64,000 bases of DNA from Pinguiococcus pyrenoidosus (Eukaryota; Sar; Pinguiophyceae; Pinguiochrysidales; Pinguiochrysidaceae), in the NCBI GenBank assembly GCA_019677205.1, contig JAAMXY010004238.1, positions 1 to 64,000 of the forward strand, in the 5' to 3' direction. Positions 11,042 through 21,865 of this stretch are shown here, in pieces; position 1 is the stretch's first letter; each line of letters begins with the position of its first letter. The position numbers and the translations under genes are program-made. Below the pieces are notes generated by a model that saw nothing but the letters and a program-made list of their open reading frames with translations, was not told the DNA's origin and made no database searches.

Positions 11042-12911
11042 TCACCTATCGAATTGCCGTTCTCTGGAGCCTCTGTATCTGCTGCCCTCAGGGAAGACCG
11101 GGGCCTCGCCATCTTGCATCTCTGGGTCACTCCACAGGCTGGGCGCCTTCCTGGGTAGCTGGAAGGCGAGCTGATCAGCTTCAAGCGACAAGACTCGCCC
11201 CTTCTCCGAACCGCTGTTGGCCGCTTCCCGATCAAGTCGCCCAGAAGACACGTAGTCTTCGATCTGCTTCAAGTGGGCCTCTAATAGTCTGGATGCCCGA
11301 TCTGCCAGTTCCTTGGCTTGCAGCACCACCTGGACTTCTCGCTCCAAGGCGTTGCGGTCAACGCCCTCGATCAGGAGCGTGACCGGCGCGATCGCCTGGT
11401 CCGGGTCGTCGACAACCGACGTCGCGATCGTCGCGAGGAACCTAGCCAGCCGATCTGGCGATGTGAGCGCCCGTGCCGACGCAGATCTCGGATCCATGGA
11501 CGCCAGCTCCAAGTCAAAGTTCTGCTCAATAGGGGTGTACGTCATCTGACCGGGCGGCCCTTGCGCCACCAAAAACTTGTGTGCCAGGCCGAAGGCCGAG
11601 TAGGTCAGGAAGCCCACCACTACCAGAATCAGCCCTGCCAGATCCTCCAAGGTGAAGGACTCGGCGTCATCGCCCATGAAGATCTCCAGAGTGAAGGCGA
11701 CATTTGTCACCGGCAAGGCCAAGGCATTGGAGACGACAAGGAGGACAGCACTGCCACGCTTCGTGATCAGCAGCAGCGTGATGTTGTACAGGAAGTTCAC
11801 AATCACATACAGTGCAAAGACGTAGCCGGATCCTTCGCATTCGAATCCCGGATTTGGCGCCGGGTTGGTACCCAAGAAGCACTGGAAGCCGCCGGACATT
11901 TGGTTTTGCATCTCGAGAAAGCTCAGGCCTCCGAACGGTTGCAGCATCATCAGCGGCAAGAACAGGAAGCCCAGAAGCTCCTGCCAAATGGAGACCATCG
12001 TCGTTGTGACATATACGTTCAGGTCTTCCTCTTTCATGTGCGTCTCCTTGTACACGTTGCTGAAAGCTCCAGGGATGACACTCACGACGAAGAGAGCAAT
12101 GGCTGTCGCGCTCACGGCAGAGGTGGCACCGGCCTGGTCATCGCCTTTGAAGATGCCCATCGCGCCCACCACGCAACCAGACACGATCATCACCGCTCCC
12201 ACCAGCTGGTGCCTCTTGAAGCTGCGGCCGAGCTGAAGCCAGGAGATCAGGATGGTGATTGGAATAACGCTTTGGTTGATGAGGGTCTGCAGCTGCCCCG
12301 GTGTGCCCGCGCCGCCCAGCGCGCCCAGCGTCGACGACGCCGCATCCAACACGCCCATAACGAAGAAAGCCCAGTGAAGAGCACCGCTACCGACCAGCTG
12401 CCTCCACGTGCTTCTCTTTTCGCAGGAAGAAGAACGAAGAAGACAGGTCAAAAGCCACCGGTGCTTGGGGTGTCGAGGATCGTTGGTCGCGATACCTTTT
12501 GTGCACCGCCAGCACCGCGCTGTGGCTTCATCTGATCCGCGACAATGGTGTAGAGCAGCACAGGCAGCGCTTGGCCCAAGTAGAGCACGGTGGACCACTG
12601 CGACACGAAGAACTCAAAGTTGTGCTGTCCATCGCTGCTGCTGAAGCGATTCAAAAGCTTCTTGTACAACAGCGAATTTGCCGCGCACACCACCACGCTG
12701 AGCGTGACATAGAACGAGAGGATATACGACTCCCGCCTTGTCGTCGCATTGTGCAGGTCATGGAGCACCTTGGCGTCTTCCGAAAGCTCTTTCTTTGCTT
12801 TCTGCAACGAAACGACGAAACAACTGAGCTCAGGTTTGCGGATTGGAGCACAAAGCGCCAGTCTTAACGGACCTTTGGCAGCAGCGCTGACGCCTCTGTC
12901 TCCACCACCAT
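11042..12911 (-). CDS. CRT-like transporter (drug/metabolite superfamily)
   Basis: About 572 aa; exons 12911-12873, 12801-12496 and 12415-11042. Multi-pass protein with some ten hydrophobic segments: first helices YILSFYVTLSVVVCAANSLL and WSTVLYLGQALPVLLYTIVA, later LYVIVNFLYNITLLLI and LAGLILVVVGFLTYSAFGLA. The segment VIPGAFSNVYKE resembles a conserved stretch of chloroquine-resistance-transporter and plant CLT proteins, which move thiols, peptides or amino acids across vacuolar or plastid membranes. A paired-Cys lumenal loop (QCFLG...FECEG) also fits. The C-terminal 150 residues form a soluble helical tail, longer than usual. The tiny first exon (MVVETEASALLPK) is chosen because it joins in phase 0 to KAKKELSED; a start at 12924 would read through that intron. 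Substrate and membrane are unknown. Confidence 0.8.
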
Positions 12912-13371
12912 CTGCACCCAGCAAAAAAGCGGACTTATCCTACTCAAACATCGGGATTTTGCCGCTCTTTCCGTGCGTTTGTGCTCAAATCCCTCATTTG
13001 AATTTATTTCTAATATTAACCGTTGTGACCGTTCAGAAAATGGCATATTTATGAAGACCTGCGCAGACTGCGCGTGGCACGGAGGACGAGACCCCTTCGC
13101 GATCGGCTGACCGCTTGGGTCATCACTGCTTAGGAGGACGGAAGCGAGGCTTCGAAGAAGAGCAGGATCATGTGGTCCCGATGACCCCAGAATTCCCCCC
13201 GAAAGGCGAAGAGCGAGAAGCTGCTAGCTTCTTTGGACCTCTGGCAAGGCTTTCCCGTTGACCTAAGATCCGCTTATCAGCCGGCGATGTCGTCATAGCT
13301 TCTTCTGGAGCGCTGCTGTGGCGGTCTGTGCTCTGTGCGCTTCCTCCGAGGAGACCTTGGGCCACTGCGAG
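12912..13371. promoter_or_regulatory. Divergent intergenic region with AT-rich core
   Basis: 460 bp between the starts of the CRT-like gene (-) and the release-factor homologue (+). Bases 12945-13055 are clearly AT-richer than the flanks, as in several other divergent spacers here. Presumed shared promoter. Confidence 0.45.
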
Positions 13372-14143
13372 ATGCTTGCTCAGCGACTTGGTGCCCTACT
13401 CTGGCGCCCACGCCAAGCTTTGCTGAAGGATGACGCGGCGCGGCACCTTGCAAAGGCCGCGGCGCGAATCAAGCTCAACGACCAGGACATTGAGGAGAAC
13501 TTTACCAAAGGCTCCGGCAAAGGTTCGCTATGGCCGAGGCTATGGCCGAGCAGTTTCCGGCGTGTCGATGCTGATGAAGATCGCTCAATCGTGGGACACT
13601 GCGCAGGGGGTCAGAAGGTGAACAAGTCGGTCAACTGTGTGCGCTTGGTGCACACGCCGACGGGTGTGCAGGTGCGGGTGCACCAGGAGCGTTCATTGGC
13701 GGCGAATCGGAAGATAGCGCGCAAGCTGCTGGCCGACAAGGTGAGTGAGGAATCCGCAGCTTCGCCTTCGGGCCAACAGCTGGGGAACCCCGGCACTCAT
13801 TCGCTTTTCGCCGCTGAACAAGGTCGATGCCTTTCTTAATGGCTCCGAGAGCCGAATTGCGAAGAAGCAGGACGTAGTGCGGCAGCGGAAGCAGCGGGCA
13901 CGCCGACGAGCGAAGAAGAAGCATGCGGAACTTGCGGAAGCCAAGGCAGCGGCTGGAGAGACGGACGGGGACGATCGGGATGCCGACGATAGCGGTGGTA
14001 GGGGTGCTGATGCTGATGCTGATGCTGATGCTGATGCTGATGCTGATGCTGATGCCGACGCCCATGCCACTGACGACATTGAACTTCGGCAGTCTGCTGA
14101 GTTCTCTTCAGAAGCAGCAGCGGCTGACGATCGCCGCGTCTGA
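13372..14143 (+). CDS. Mitochondrial-type RF-1-domain protein (C12orf65/MTRFR-like)
   Basis: About 201 aa; exons 13372-13522, 13607-13740 and 13823-14143. The core KLNDQDIEENFTKGSGKG-GQKVNKSVNCVRLVH carries the GGQ tripeptide (residues 51-53, split by an intron) used by class I release factors to hydrolyse peptidyl-tRNA; PTGVQVRVHQERS completes the domain. The small size without codon-recognition domains, together with RKIARKLLADKVDAF downstream, fits the ribosome-rescue family C12orf65/YaeJ. The N-terminus MLAQRLGALLWRPRQALLK looks like a mitochondrial presequence; this ATG is the first in frame, but a further 5' exon cannot be excluded. The basic segment RQRKQRARRRAKKKHAE would contact rRNA. 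The tail has an Ala-Asp repeat encoded by a GCTGAT hexamer array. Confidence 0.85.
14005..14052 (+). repeat. GCTGAT hexamer array (coding, Ala-Asp repeat)
   Basis: About eight GCTGAT units in the last exon of the release-factor homologue, in frame, giving a poly(Ala-Asp) acidic tail that may vary in length between strains. Confidence 0.92.
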
Positions 14144-14379
14144 GATGCCAAGCTCCATCAAGCATATCTTGGAAGAAGCTCCAGGGGAAAACTTAGGACC
14201 TATTGCTTTCGCAGAGTCAAGTTTTGCACGCATATCCCTGTCGGCCGTGACAGCAACGCAGAAGACAGACTTGAAAGCGGCCTCAAAGGAGCAGCTCGGT
14301 AGCCCGTGATCGCGAAACCAGATCAACAGCCTTGAGAAGAACGGTCGTTCGGATCACCGCATCTCATTCCTTCCACCAC

Positions 14380-15139
14380 TTAGAGCGATTCGAGGGTATA
14401 GGTCTGCGTCTCGACTTGCGTCACGCCGTCGATGGCCTCCATGCCCTGCCACAGCAAGCCCCCGAAAGTCAAGGATCCTCCGTGTCAACTCGAGGCGCCG
14501 AAGGGACGATTCTCTGCCTTCTCTCAGGTCGCACGCACCTTCAGGAATTCGGCTTCAGGTGCAAAGCCAGCTTCTTCCCAGGCACCGAAGCTCTCCGCTG
14601 GGAGCGTCATGATGACCTTTGGAGGAGAAAAGTCATGGGAACAAAGAGGGAAGGAAAGCAAAGCGTCATCTGAGGATGCCTGCGCCCACCTTGAAATCCA
14701 TGCACGATCCGCAGACGACGCGTTGGACCGTCGCGCCACTTTCCTTGATTGCCGCCAGATTCGCGCTGAGAAGCTCCTGAAACGTGAATCGCGTTACCCG
14801 CAGCTCCAGGTCTCCACTACGAAGCCTTCCGAATCGCAGCTACTCCACCACTCCGCCGAGGTGGAAGTCGATTCACAGCGCTCAGCAGAAACACCGCGCC
14901 AAAAGCGCATCATTTATGCTCAGCTACCGAGCGCGATGTACGGCCACACTTTGTCAGGAGCATTCCTACCTGCAAGGCGGTCAAGCTGGCCTTTTCGTTG
15001 TCTGGGCAATGGCATCCACTGGATTAGCCGGTCAGGATCGTCGCATCAACGGGGCCTCTTGCTGCCGACCTTCGCTCCACTTGCAGCGCCACTCGCGCGC
15101 GACGTTTTCGAAGGACACGTTGCTGGTGATATCGGGCAT
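14380..15139 (-). CDS. Small conserved algal protein, VVCGSC family (five exons)
   Basis: Roughly 110 aa assembled from exons 15139-15070, 15001-14970, 14776-14690, 14616-14539 and 14445-14380; all phases match. The product runs from MPDITSNVSFENVAREWRCK through KWSEDNEKASL, TVQRVVCGSCMDFKVI, FGAWEEAGFAPEAEFLK and GVTQVETQTYTLESL. I recognise this pattern (start with REWRCKWS, central VVCGxCxDFKV, FGAWEE, VETQTYT end) as a small cytosolic-type protein seen repeatedly in dinoflagellate and other algal sequence sets, of unknown function. The Cys-x-x-Cys pair might be redox-active or bind metal; that is inference. No targeting signal is visible. No single open frame is longer than about 30 codons here, so simple ORF calling misses this gene. 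Confidence 0.82.
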
Positions 15140-15581
15140 TGTGACTTGTCAGGGGCTGCGCACTAGACCAGATTCCAGATTCCAGATTCCAGATTGCTTT
15201 GCTGAATGGACAGCTCATCACTGACGGTGTATTTCGTAGTCTGTCACCCAGCGCCGCCGTGCGATCTCGCCGGAATCTCTCAAGGCAGTTTAAACACGGC
15301 CGGCGGACGTGGGCTCTGTTTGACCCAAAGATTTTCGCTGCTACGGCCTCCAAAACGATTCTGGTCGATACTGAGCGAGCTTGCTCCTGTTGTTGGAGTC
15401 GCAATAGCTTTCCGCAGCAACGAAATCGCCCGTGCTCACGCCGCGAAGCCGACTCCGTGCGTGCGTCTGATGATCGAGGCATTGATTACCCGTGAAGACT
15501 GGGAACTTTTCACACAAATCAATAACCAATGGCGTTATCTTCTACCTTCTTTTAAGTCGACTGTCTTGCTAGCTATTGCTT
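15140..15581. other. Intergenic region between two minus-strand genes
   Basis: 442 bp upstream of the VVCGSC gene and downstream of the Tim44-like-tail gene. It contains a short tandem repeat at 15168-15195 (three and a half copies of CCAGATT with one spacer base). No coding signal recognised. Confidence 0.5.
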
Positions 15582-16493
15582 CTACCACTTCCTCGATTTG
15601 GCGGAGATGGTCTGCTGCTCCATCGCGACCATTTTCCACTCGAGCGGCTCGGGCCCCTCCAAGCATCCGAGGAACACTAGCTCGGCTTCGCCCGGCGTCT
15701 CAACTATGCTGCTCGGTTGCTCCGGATCTGGCTGCGCCATGTCATACGTGTCGACGAACGCGACCTTGACATCCATTCTTGCCCAAAGCTCGGGCTCTTC
15801 GCGCTGCATCTCGACTTCAAGCTCTTCCTGAGGGAGCGTCGCGCTCATCGGCTCTATGCCCAATGGCGCCGCAAAGAACTCTTCTCGTTGGTACCGATTC
15901 GCGAAGCTGAAGCATCTCATACCGACGATGCAGCAGCGCCTAAGGTCTACCTGCTTCATCTGAATCTTGGTTGGATCGCTCTCCGCGATCAACCGCATCA
16001 TGAGCATGATGGGTACTTGCGCGTTGGACGTCTCGAACAGCTGGTTGCTCATCACATCCTGCAAGAGATTGAAGCCCTTTCTGCTGGCCTCCTCGTCTCC
16101 GAGAAGCGCAGTGAGCTCCTTGCTCACGTCGTTGCCGCGGTTCGCGTGGTGGACCGCGTGCACCCAGTAGTCGCGGGAGCTCAAAATCCCGTGAGTCACT
16201 CGGAACGCCTGCGACGCGCCCTCGACGAACTCGTCCACGTCCACCTCGCGCAGCTCCTTGTGCCTCAGATTCTCGACAAAGATTCCGGCCTGGCGGTACC
16301 ACGCAAGATCCGAGGCGATCAGGTCATTCTCGACCAGGTCTCCAAAGAAACCGCAGTAGTCGAAGAAGTCCTCCAGCGAGTCTATCCTCACGCTCTGCTC
16401 CCAGCTCCCGTGGCTGGACGAGCAGCCGCGCAAGGCCCCCGCTACTCGAAATTGGCCGAGCCGCGCCGCTCTGCGGCCGATTCTGGCGAGCAT
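15582..16493 (-). CDS. Mitochondrial-type protein with Tim44-like tail, paralogue 1 (intronless)
   Basis: 303 aa in one exon. The N-terminus MLARIGRRAARLGQFRVAGALRG is a strong mitochondrial presequence. The body is helical (SLEDFFDYCGFFGDLVENDLIASDLAWY) and ends in a small alpha/beta segment (WARMDVKVAFVDTYDM, VFLGCLEGPEPLEWKMVAME) reminiscent of the Tim44/MRPL45-like fold; this assignment is tentative. It shares a complete architecture with the gene at 24306: a region with DVDEFVEGASQAF in the N-terminal third, a SRDYWVHAVHH-like stretch, RxxRCCxVxxxxRFSF-type segment and the same ending. The paralogue has an intron at the codon after the SQA(F/Y) motif; this copy has none. Role unknown, perhaps inner membrane or mitoribosome associated. 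Confidence 0.78.
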   Translation of the reverse strand: MLARIGRRAARLGQFRVAGALRGCSSSHGSWEQSVRIDSLEDFFDYCGFFGDLVENDLIASDLAWYRQAGIFVENLRHKELREVDVDEFVEGASQAFRVTHGILSSRDYWVHAVHHANRGNDVSKELTALLGDEEASRKGFNLLQDVMSNQLFETSNAQVPIMLMMRLIAESDPTKIQMKQVDLRRCCIVGMRCFSFANRYQREEFFAAPLGIEPMSATLPQEELEVEMQREEPELWARMDVKVAFVDTYDMAQPDPEQPSSIVETPGEAELVFLGCLEGPEPLEWKMVAMEQQTISAKSRKW

Positions 16494-16799
16494 CTTCCGG
16501 CAAAGACCCCGACGTCAACGCGGTGACGAACAGAATAACGCCGCAGAACAGGCGAATCGCCCCGGATGTCCAACGTGCAAGCTTGGCCACAGGGTACGAC
16601 CGCCGCTCTCAGTCCACCGACGCGCTGCAGATGGCGCCTCCCGGCCGAGCGGAGGGCTCTCGTGGCGCTTTCACAGGGGCGGACAAGTTTCGCGCAGGAG
16701 TTATGAGTCAGCTGACTCAGATTGAACTTGGCGTGTCTGTCCGCTTCTCCGTCCGCAAAGGCGACTTTCGCGCGCTTTTGTGGCCGCCACCGATCCACC
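16494..16799. promoter_or_regulatory. Divergent intergenic region (Tim44-like-tail / plastid membrane protein)
   Basis: 306 bp between head-to-head starts, presumed bidirectional promoter. GC-rich; TTTCGCGCGC near 16767 resembles an E2F half-site. No gene seen. Confidence 0.4.
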
Positions 16800-18002
16800 A
16801 TGGCCCCGAAAGCCGGGCTGATTTTGGCGTTTTTCGCGTGCTGCACGCCTCTGGTGGCCTTTCCAGTCCGGCGGGTCACAACCAGGCTGCGCTTGAGCGC
16901 GGAGGACAGCTTCGCCACGGTGGAAGCGGAGGTGCAGGAGTACCTCCGGAAGCGGGAGAGCGCCTTGGGCGACGACGATGACTGCCTGAGCCCGCTGGAC
17001 CCGACGGAGCTGCAGCGCTTCGGGTATGGGCGCCTCGTGGGCAAGTTCATGGACTTTGGGGGCTACATCGCCGTGTCCAGGAGGTTGGGCGTGCCGGTGT
17101 CACCGCCGAGGCCCGACGAGGTCATCCCGGACCTGACGGAGAAGCCTGACGAGAAGGTGCCCTGGATCCTGGAGCAGCAGACCTCGCCGGGGGCGCTGGC
17201 GATGGGCCAGGCTTTGGAGGAGCGGCTGGCCCAAGCGCAGAAGCTTAGTGACCCAGAGGAGCGAGCGCGCATCGCGATGAGAATGCAGCAGGGCGCGGTC
17301 GAGCGCTCGCAGACCGAGCTGGAGCCCGCAGCAGCGCGTCGAAAGCGCCGCTCGAAGCTCAATCTCAGCCCGCAAGGCGTCTGGACTCCGGATGAGGAAG
17401 ACACGGTCACGTTGCAGCCCTTCACTCTGAGCTTGCTTGAGAGGTATTGCGTGTGGCGCTTTCGTGCGCCTTTCTTGGTCCTGGCCCCTGCTGGTGAAAG
17501 AAGAAGAAAAGCGCTCAACCGGACGCACGAAATTGTAGGTCTAGCATAGTGCTGGCGCTGGGCTGCTGGGCGTTGGTGCACGGGCGGGCAACTAGGTATG
17601 TGGAAGACGCCTTGGCACAGGCAGCGAGCGTTGTGATGCGCACGTCGCTAACTCTCGCGCGTTCGGCCTGCCACCCATCAGCGAGGTGATCGAGCTTGGA
17701 TTGAATCCAAATGCGATTGAGGTGGCGCGGTTCGTCGGGAGAGGCATGGCAGCGGCGTCCGTCTTTGGAGGCGTGGGCTGTGGGATCCTTGCCAAGGACA
17801 AGAACCGGAGCGTCCCGCTGTGGGTGATCAAGGGTGAGAGCAATCGAGGCATGATGACGTCTGCATTTCCTTTCTTACTCGCTGGCATTCACCTCTTCTC
17901 TTGATCACAGGTCTGATGTGCGGCGCTGCTGCGGTGTTGGAGATTCGTAATGCCGATGTGTTGCCGGTTGTCGAAGAGAAAGGCGACGAAGCGGAGGAGT
18001 GA
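16800..18002 (+). CDS. Plastid-targeted membrane protein, conserved, function unknown
   Basis: About 312 aa; exons 16800-17443, 17545-17595, 17682-17833 and 17911-18002. It begins with a bipartite plastid leader: hydrophobic signal MAPKAGLILAFFACCTPLV, then A-F-P-V-R-R with Phe at the cleavage site and a Ser/Arg-rich transit part, the hallmark of complex red-derived plastids. The mature N-terminal half is soluble and charged. The second half has about three hydrophobic segments: SIVLALGCWALVHG (created by splicing exons 1 and 2), VGRGMAAASVFGGVGCGILA and LWVIKGLMCGAAAVLEI. It ends with an acidic tail. I do not recognise the family. Thylakoid or envelope location is inference. Confidence 0.78.
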
Positions 18003-18583
18003 GCACCAGACCGCACCTGGCCTGGGGCCAAACCAACCCAAACCAAACCAAACCACTTCCAGAGTCAGCTGAGATTCGGTTGCCAACGGCATTGGTCATC
18101 CGGGTGTTTGAAAGTGTTCAAAACGCTGATCTCATTGTCTTCATTGGGTGCTTCGTTTCTTTCTGCGAACCGTACACAGGACGACTGGTCCGGGGCCGAC
18201 TTGCCAGGGGCTTTTGCCTCGGATTGACGTGAACTCCAACTTCACGCCGCCGCGTCTCCGGGCCCTTCCGGCCGCGCAGCTTCGTTCCTTCCGCAGTGCC
18301 TGAGATAGGTGCTACTAGTGCAAGAGACCGAGGTCCCAAAGCCTCGCGGCAGGTGCTCGAAATTCGAGCCGCTGCTCGGCCTCGTGGTCCGCTCCCAAGC
18401 ACGAGCCAGAACATTGGTCCGGGACCTTGAAGTCGGACCTTCCGGCGCGACTCGGCCCTCCATTGCCTCCCGTTCGTGCCCTTGCTGGCATTTCTTCCTT
18501 GAGAGGCGCCTCCGTAGGCTAGTGGAGCAGACTGTCGGCTCCGAGACCCCGGGGCGGCTGCGGCCTGGAAACGGAAGCCCCCC
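18003..18583. other. Intergenic region upstream of the kinesin gene
   Basis: 581 bp. Near the end of the preceding gene is a short CCAAA-type repeat (18030-18055). Reverse-strand open frames here do not resemble proteins. The segment nearest 18584 probably holds the kinesin promoter. Confidence 0.45.
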
Positions 18584-21443
18584 ATGGCTGCGGAGGAAAG
18601 TGTGACCGTCGCCGTGCGGGTGAAGCCGCCGGACCGGAGGACTCGGCGGGAGCACCAGGAGCTGGCCGTCACTCCAGATGCGATGGAGAGCGGGAATGCG
18701 CTGGTGGTGACGGCGGACGACGCTCGGTGAGAAAGTAGCCTGATGCAGCCTCCGTAACGCCATCTGCTGCACAATGCAGGAAATCTCACGGTACAACCTT
18801 CAAGGGAGCGCACGTTCGCCTACGACTTTGTCCACTGGAGCATGGACAGGGAAGATCCAAACTTCGCTGGACAGCAGGTCGTCTTTGACGACGTCGGCTC
18901 GCCAGTGGTCACCAACGCGCTTCGGGGATACAACATCAGCGTGTTCGCCTACGGGCAGACGGGCAGTGGAAAGACATACACAATGCTTGGTACGATCCTT
19001 ACCCGAGCATGCGTTTCCACTTTTTGGCGGCGCCATTGATCTTTGAACCTGGAATGAATAGGCGGAGCGGACAGCACGGACGAAGCGAACTGGGGACTGG
19101 TGCCGCGGATCTGCGCGAAGCTCTTGGAGATGGCGCCAGCCAGCCTGCCGGGAGGTCCCGAAAAGGCCGTCAACGCCCTGGAAAAGAGCGAGACCAGAAG
19201 CTTCGACGCCTCCACGGCGAGCAAGGGCGAGTACACAAACTCCTACGAGGTCACCTTCGTCGAGGTGTACATGGAGCGTGTTCGGGATTTGCTGGCCGAG
19301 TACACGCAGGAAGACACGGCCTCCACTGCCGACTTTGGAGACGCGTCAGATCGTTCCCATACTGACACCGGGAGTGAGGCCAATTCTCCCAAGAGCAGGA
19401 CCCTCAAGGTATGACGCTTCCGTCGCGGAGTCGAGCGTTGGTCACTAAACGAGAGCCCCTTCAGGTCCGGGAAGATCCCAAGGGAGGGCCGTATGTGCCC
19501 GGGGCGCGCAGACTCCCCGTCAACACGGTTCAGGTGCGTTGTCCGCTTCAGAAGCGGCCTTTTGCGAAGTGTCCTAAGGCATCGCTCCTCCAGGCGATTC
19601 AAGACGTGCTCAACGCTGGAATGCGAAGTCGGTACACGGCCACCACGGCCATGAACTCCGTCAGTAGCCGGTCCCACGCGATCTTCACGCTGACGCTGAG
19701 GCGGTCCATGGTCGATGCCGACGGCCACACGAAGCGGATCACGTCCAAAATCAACCTCGTAGACTTGGCCGGGAGCGAAAACAGCCGCTCCGCAGACACC
19801 AAAGGTACTCGCTCCACCAATGCTCATGGCGCCGCAACCGACCTGACCTCCACGGTCAACTTTCATCTTTCTAGGCACGAGGCAGCGCGAAGGGGCCTAC
19901 ATCAACAAGTCGCTCTTGGCTCTCGGTCGCGTGATACAGGCTTTGGCCAGGAACCACTCCCGCCGTCTTTCACAGGAGCCTCCGCATTCCGAGACGCCCG
20001 CGACGCGGGTCCCATCGCCGCCTGCGACGCGGGCCCCATCGCCGCCGTTCGGCACGCCGCAGTCGGTTGGATCGTCCATTTCGGTATCTCCCAATGCCTC
20101 TAGTCCACGTGCCTTCGGTTTCGCCAGCGATTCCGATCACGCGCCGCGGCGAGGATCCCTCCGAGCTCACATGGAAAGGTCAGCGTCCGCGGGCGAGCAT
20201 CTACCCTATCGAGACTCGGTGCTCACCTGGCTGCTGAAAGAGTCGCTCGGTGGCAACGCCAAGACAACCATCGTCGCGACCGTGCGACCCGATCGAGCGT
20301 ACCTGGAGGAGACGATCAGCACGCTGAGGTATGCGACGGTCGCGAAGAGGATCGTGACCAGGGCCAAGGTCAACGAGGACCTCAGTGCTGCGAAGGTGAA
20401 AGCCCTCCTGAGCGAGGTTCACAGCCTTCGGGAACAAATCTCGCGGCTTTCCCTCAACGATCGCGCGCAAAGGGAGCAGATCGCGAAGCTCAAGTGCGAT
20501 CTCGACCAGCACGCGGCGATCCCAAGGTCACAATCTCCGAAGGATTTCAGCAAGCAGACCATCGCAAGCGTCACCCTAGCGTGCTCGGATGAGGACGCGG
20601 ACGTCGAGCATCTCAGGAATGGCTCTCGCACGGGGGAGAGTCTCAGCAGCTTCGACTCGGATCACAACGGCGGCATCGTCGACCCGTCCAACACCTCCAT
20701 CCAGTTTCGAGAGAGCAAGGCACGACGCAAGCGCGGCAGGGAGTCGGTGAAGAACACGGACGCCGCGGAATCTTCCGAGACGGAAGACAGCGACTCGAGC
20801 GCTGCGATCCAGATAAAAGGGCGCGTGCTCAAGGGCTTCCTCTTGAAGCTGGGTTCGCTCCGCCGCGACTGGATCCGGCGCTGGTGCGTCCTGATCGTGG
20901 ACGTCCACCCGCGACTCGCGTACTACTGGGGCCCGGCGGACGACCCGGCCAAGCCGCGCGGGGTGATCCTTCTGAAAGGCGCCTCGGTCTGGAAGGCCAC
21001 CGACGAGGACGACCAGAACAATCCGTTTGTCTTCGCCGTCACCAGTCCGATGGAACCCTCTCGCATCTGGAAATTCCAGTGCTCGACGGAGGAGGAGACG
21101 GCGAAGTGGATGGCCGCCGTGCAGGAAGGCGCAACCTTTCACCACCGAATAAACCCTACGGTGTCCTTATCCAAGCGACTCAGCGAGGTGCGTTGCTTCG
21201 TGCTGCTTCTCATCTTGGACCCGCTGCCGGAAGGCTTTGGCCTGATGCTTTTCGTCGTTTCAGGTGAACCTCGCAGCCCTCTCTGAGCGTGCGCGGGACG
21301 GATACGCACCGTGCTTGCACGATGACCATGGGAGCCAGGCGCCACAACCAACATACCTGGATCAGGATAGCAGGAACCTCGCGGAGAAGATTCCCGTCGA
21401 CCACTATACCAGAGGAGGAGGCCAGCTCTGCGGGGTGATGTAG
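18584..21443 (+). CDS. Kinesin-3-like motor with C-terminal PH domain
   Basis: About 815 aa; exons 18584-18726, 18805-18989, 19062-19408, 19465-19533, 19594-19804, 19875-21187 and 21264-21443. The N-terminal motor has VTVAVRVKPP, P-loop GQTGSGKTYTMLG, switch I NSVSSRSH and switch II DLAGSE, so it should be an active microtubule ATPase. The LPYRDSVLTWLLKESLGGN block is most like kinesin-3 (KIF1/Unc104). Between GRVIQAL and LPYRDSV (19946-20200) lies an insertion of about 85 residues, rich in Ser, Pro and Arg, where kinesin-3 has its Lys-rich loop 12. A short coiled coil (KVKALLSEVHSLREQISRL) and a disordered acidic segment follow, then a PH domain (VLKGFLLKLGSLRRDWIRRW to WMAAVQ). No FHA domain was seen. 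The PH domain suggests phosphoinositide-dependent vesicle cargo. The short acceptor at 18804 is chosen to keep frame. Confidence 0.88.
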
Positions 21444-21865
21444 CATAGACCAGAGCTTCGCCCATGAGCCGCTTGTTACCCGGATAAGCGCAGTGCACGT
21501 CGAATGCAATGCAATGCGAAGCAATGCAATGCGAGAGAAGCTGAAAAGCATTCGTCAACTCTTTCCGCTGGCTCTTTTTCTCTCGATCTCTCCAGCTCTC
21601 CGCCATCTCTCTCCGAGCATTTCTATCGGTTTCCTCTCTGTCTTTTCTCTTTGTCTCTCTTTCGGAAACAGCTACCATCCTTGGGCCTCCATACGCTCTT
21701 CGAGCAAGCCAGGGCGACCTCCGAAGGGACCCGTGCGGGCTTCCGGGACCGTCCCTGCCGACGTCACGCGAGCGCGGTCGGTGCCATATCTCCTACGGCT
21801 GCACGGGGGGAACGTCAAGTGAGGCTTTGCGTCTCGCAGAGAAGGAAAGGCCAGGAGGCCTGTAC
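21444..21865. other. Convergent intergenic region
   Basis: 422 bp between the ends of the kinesin and sulfatase genes. It has a GCAATGC-rich imperfect repeat (about 21503-21530) and a CT-rich tract (about 21560-21665). No gene recognised; 3' UTRs expected. Confidence 0.5.
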
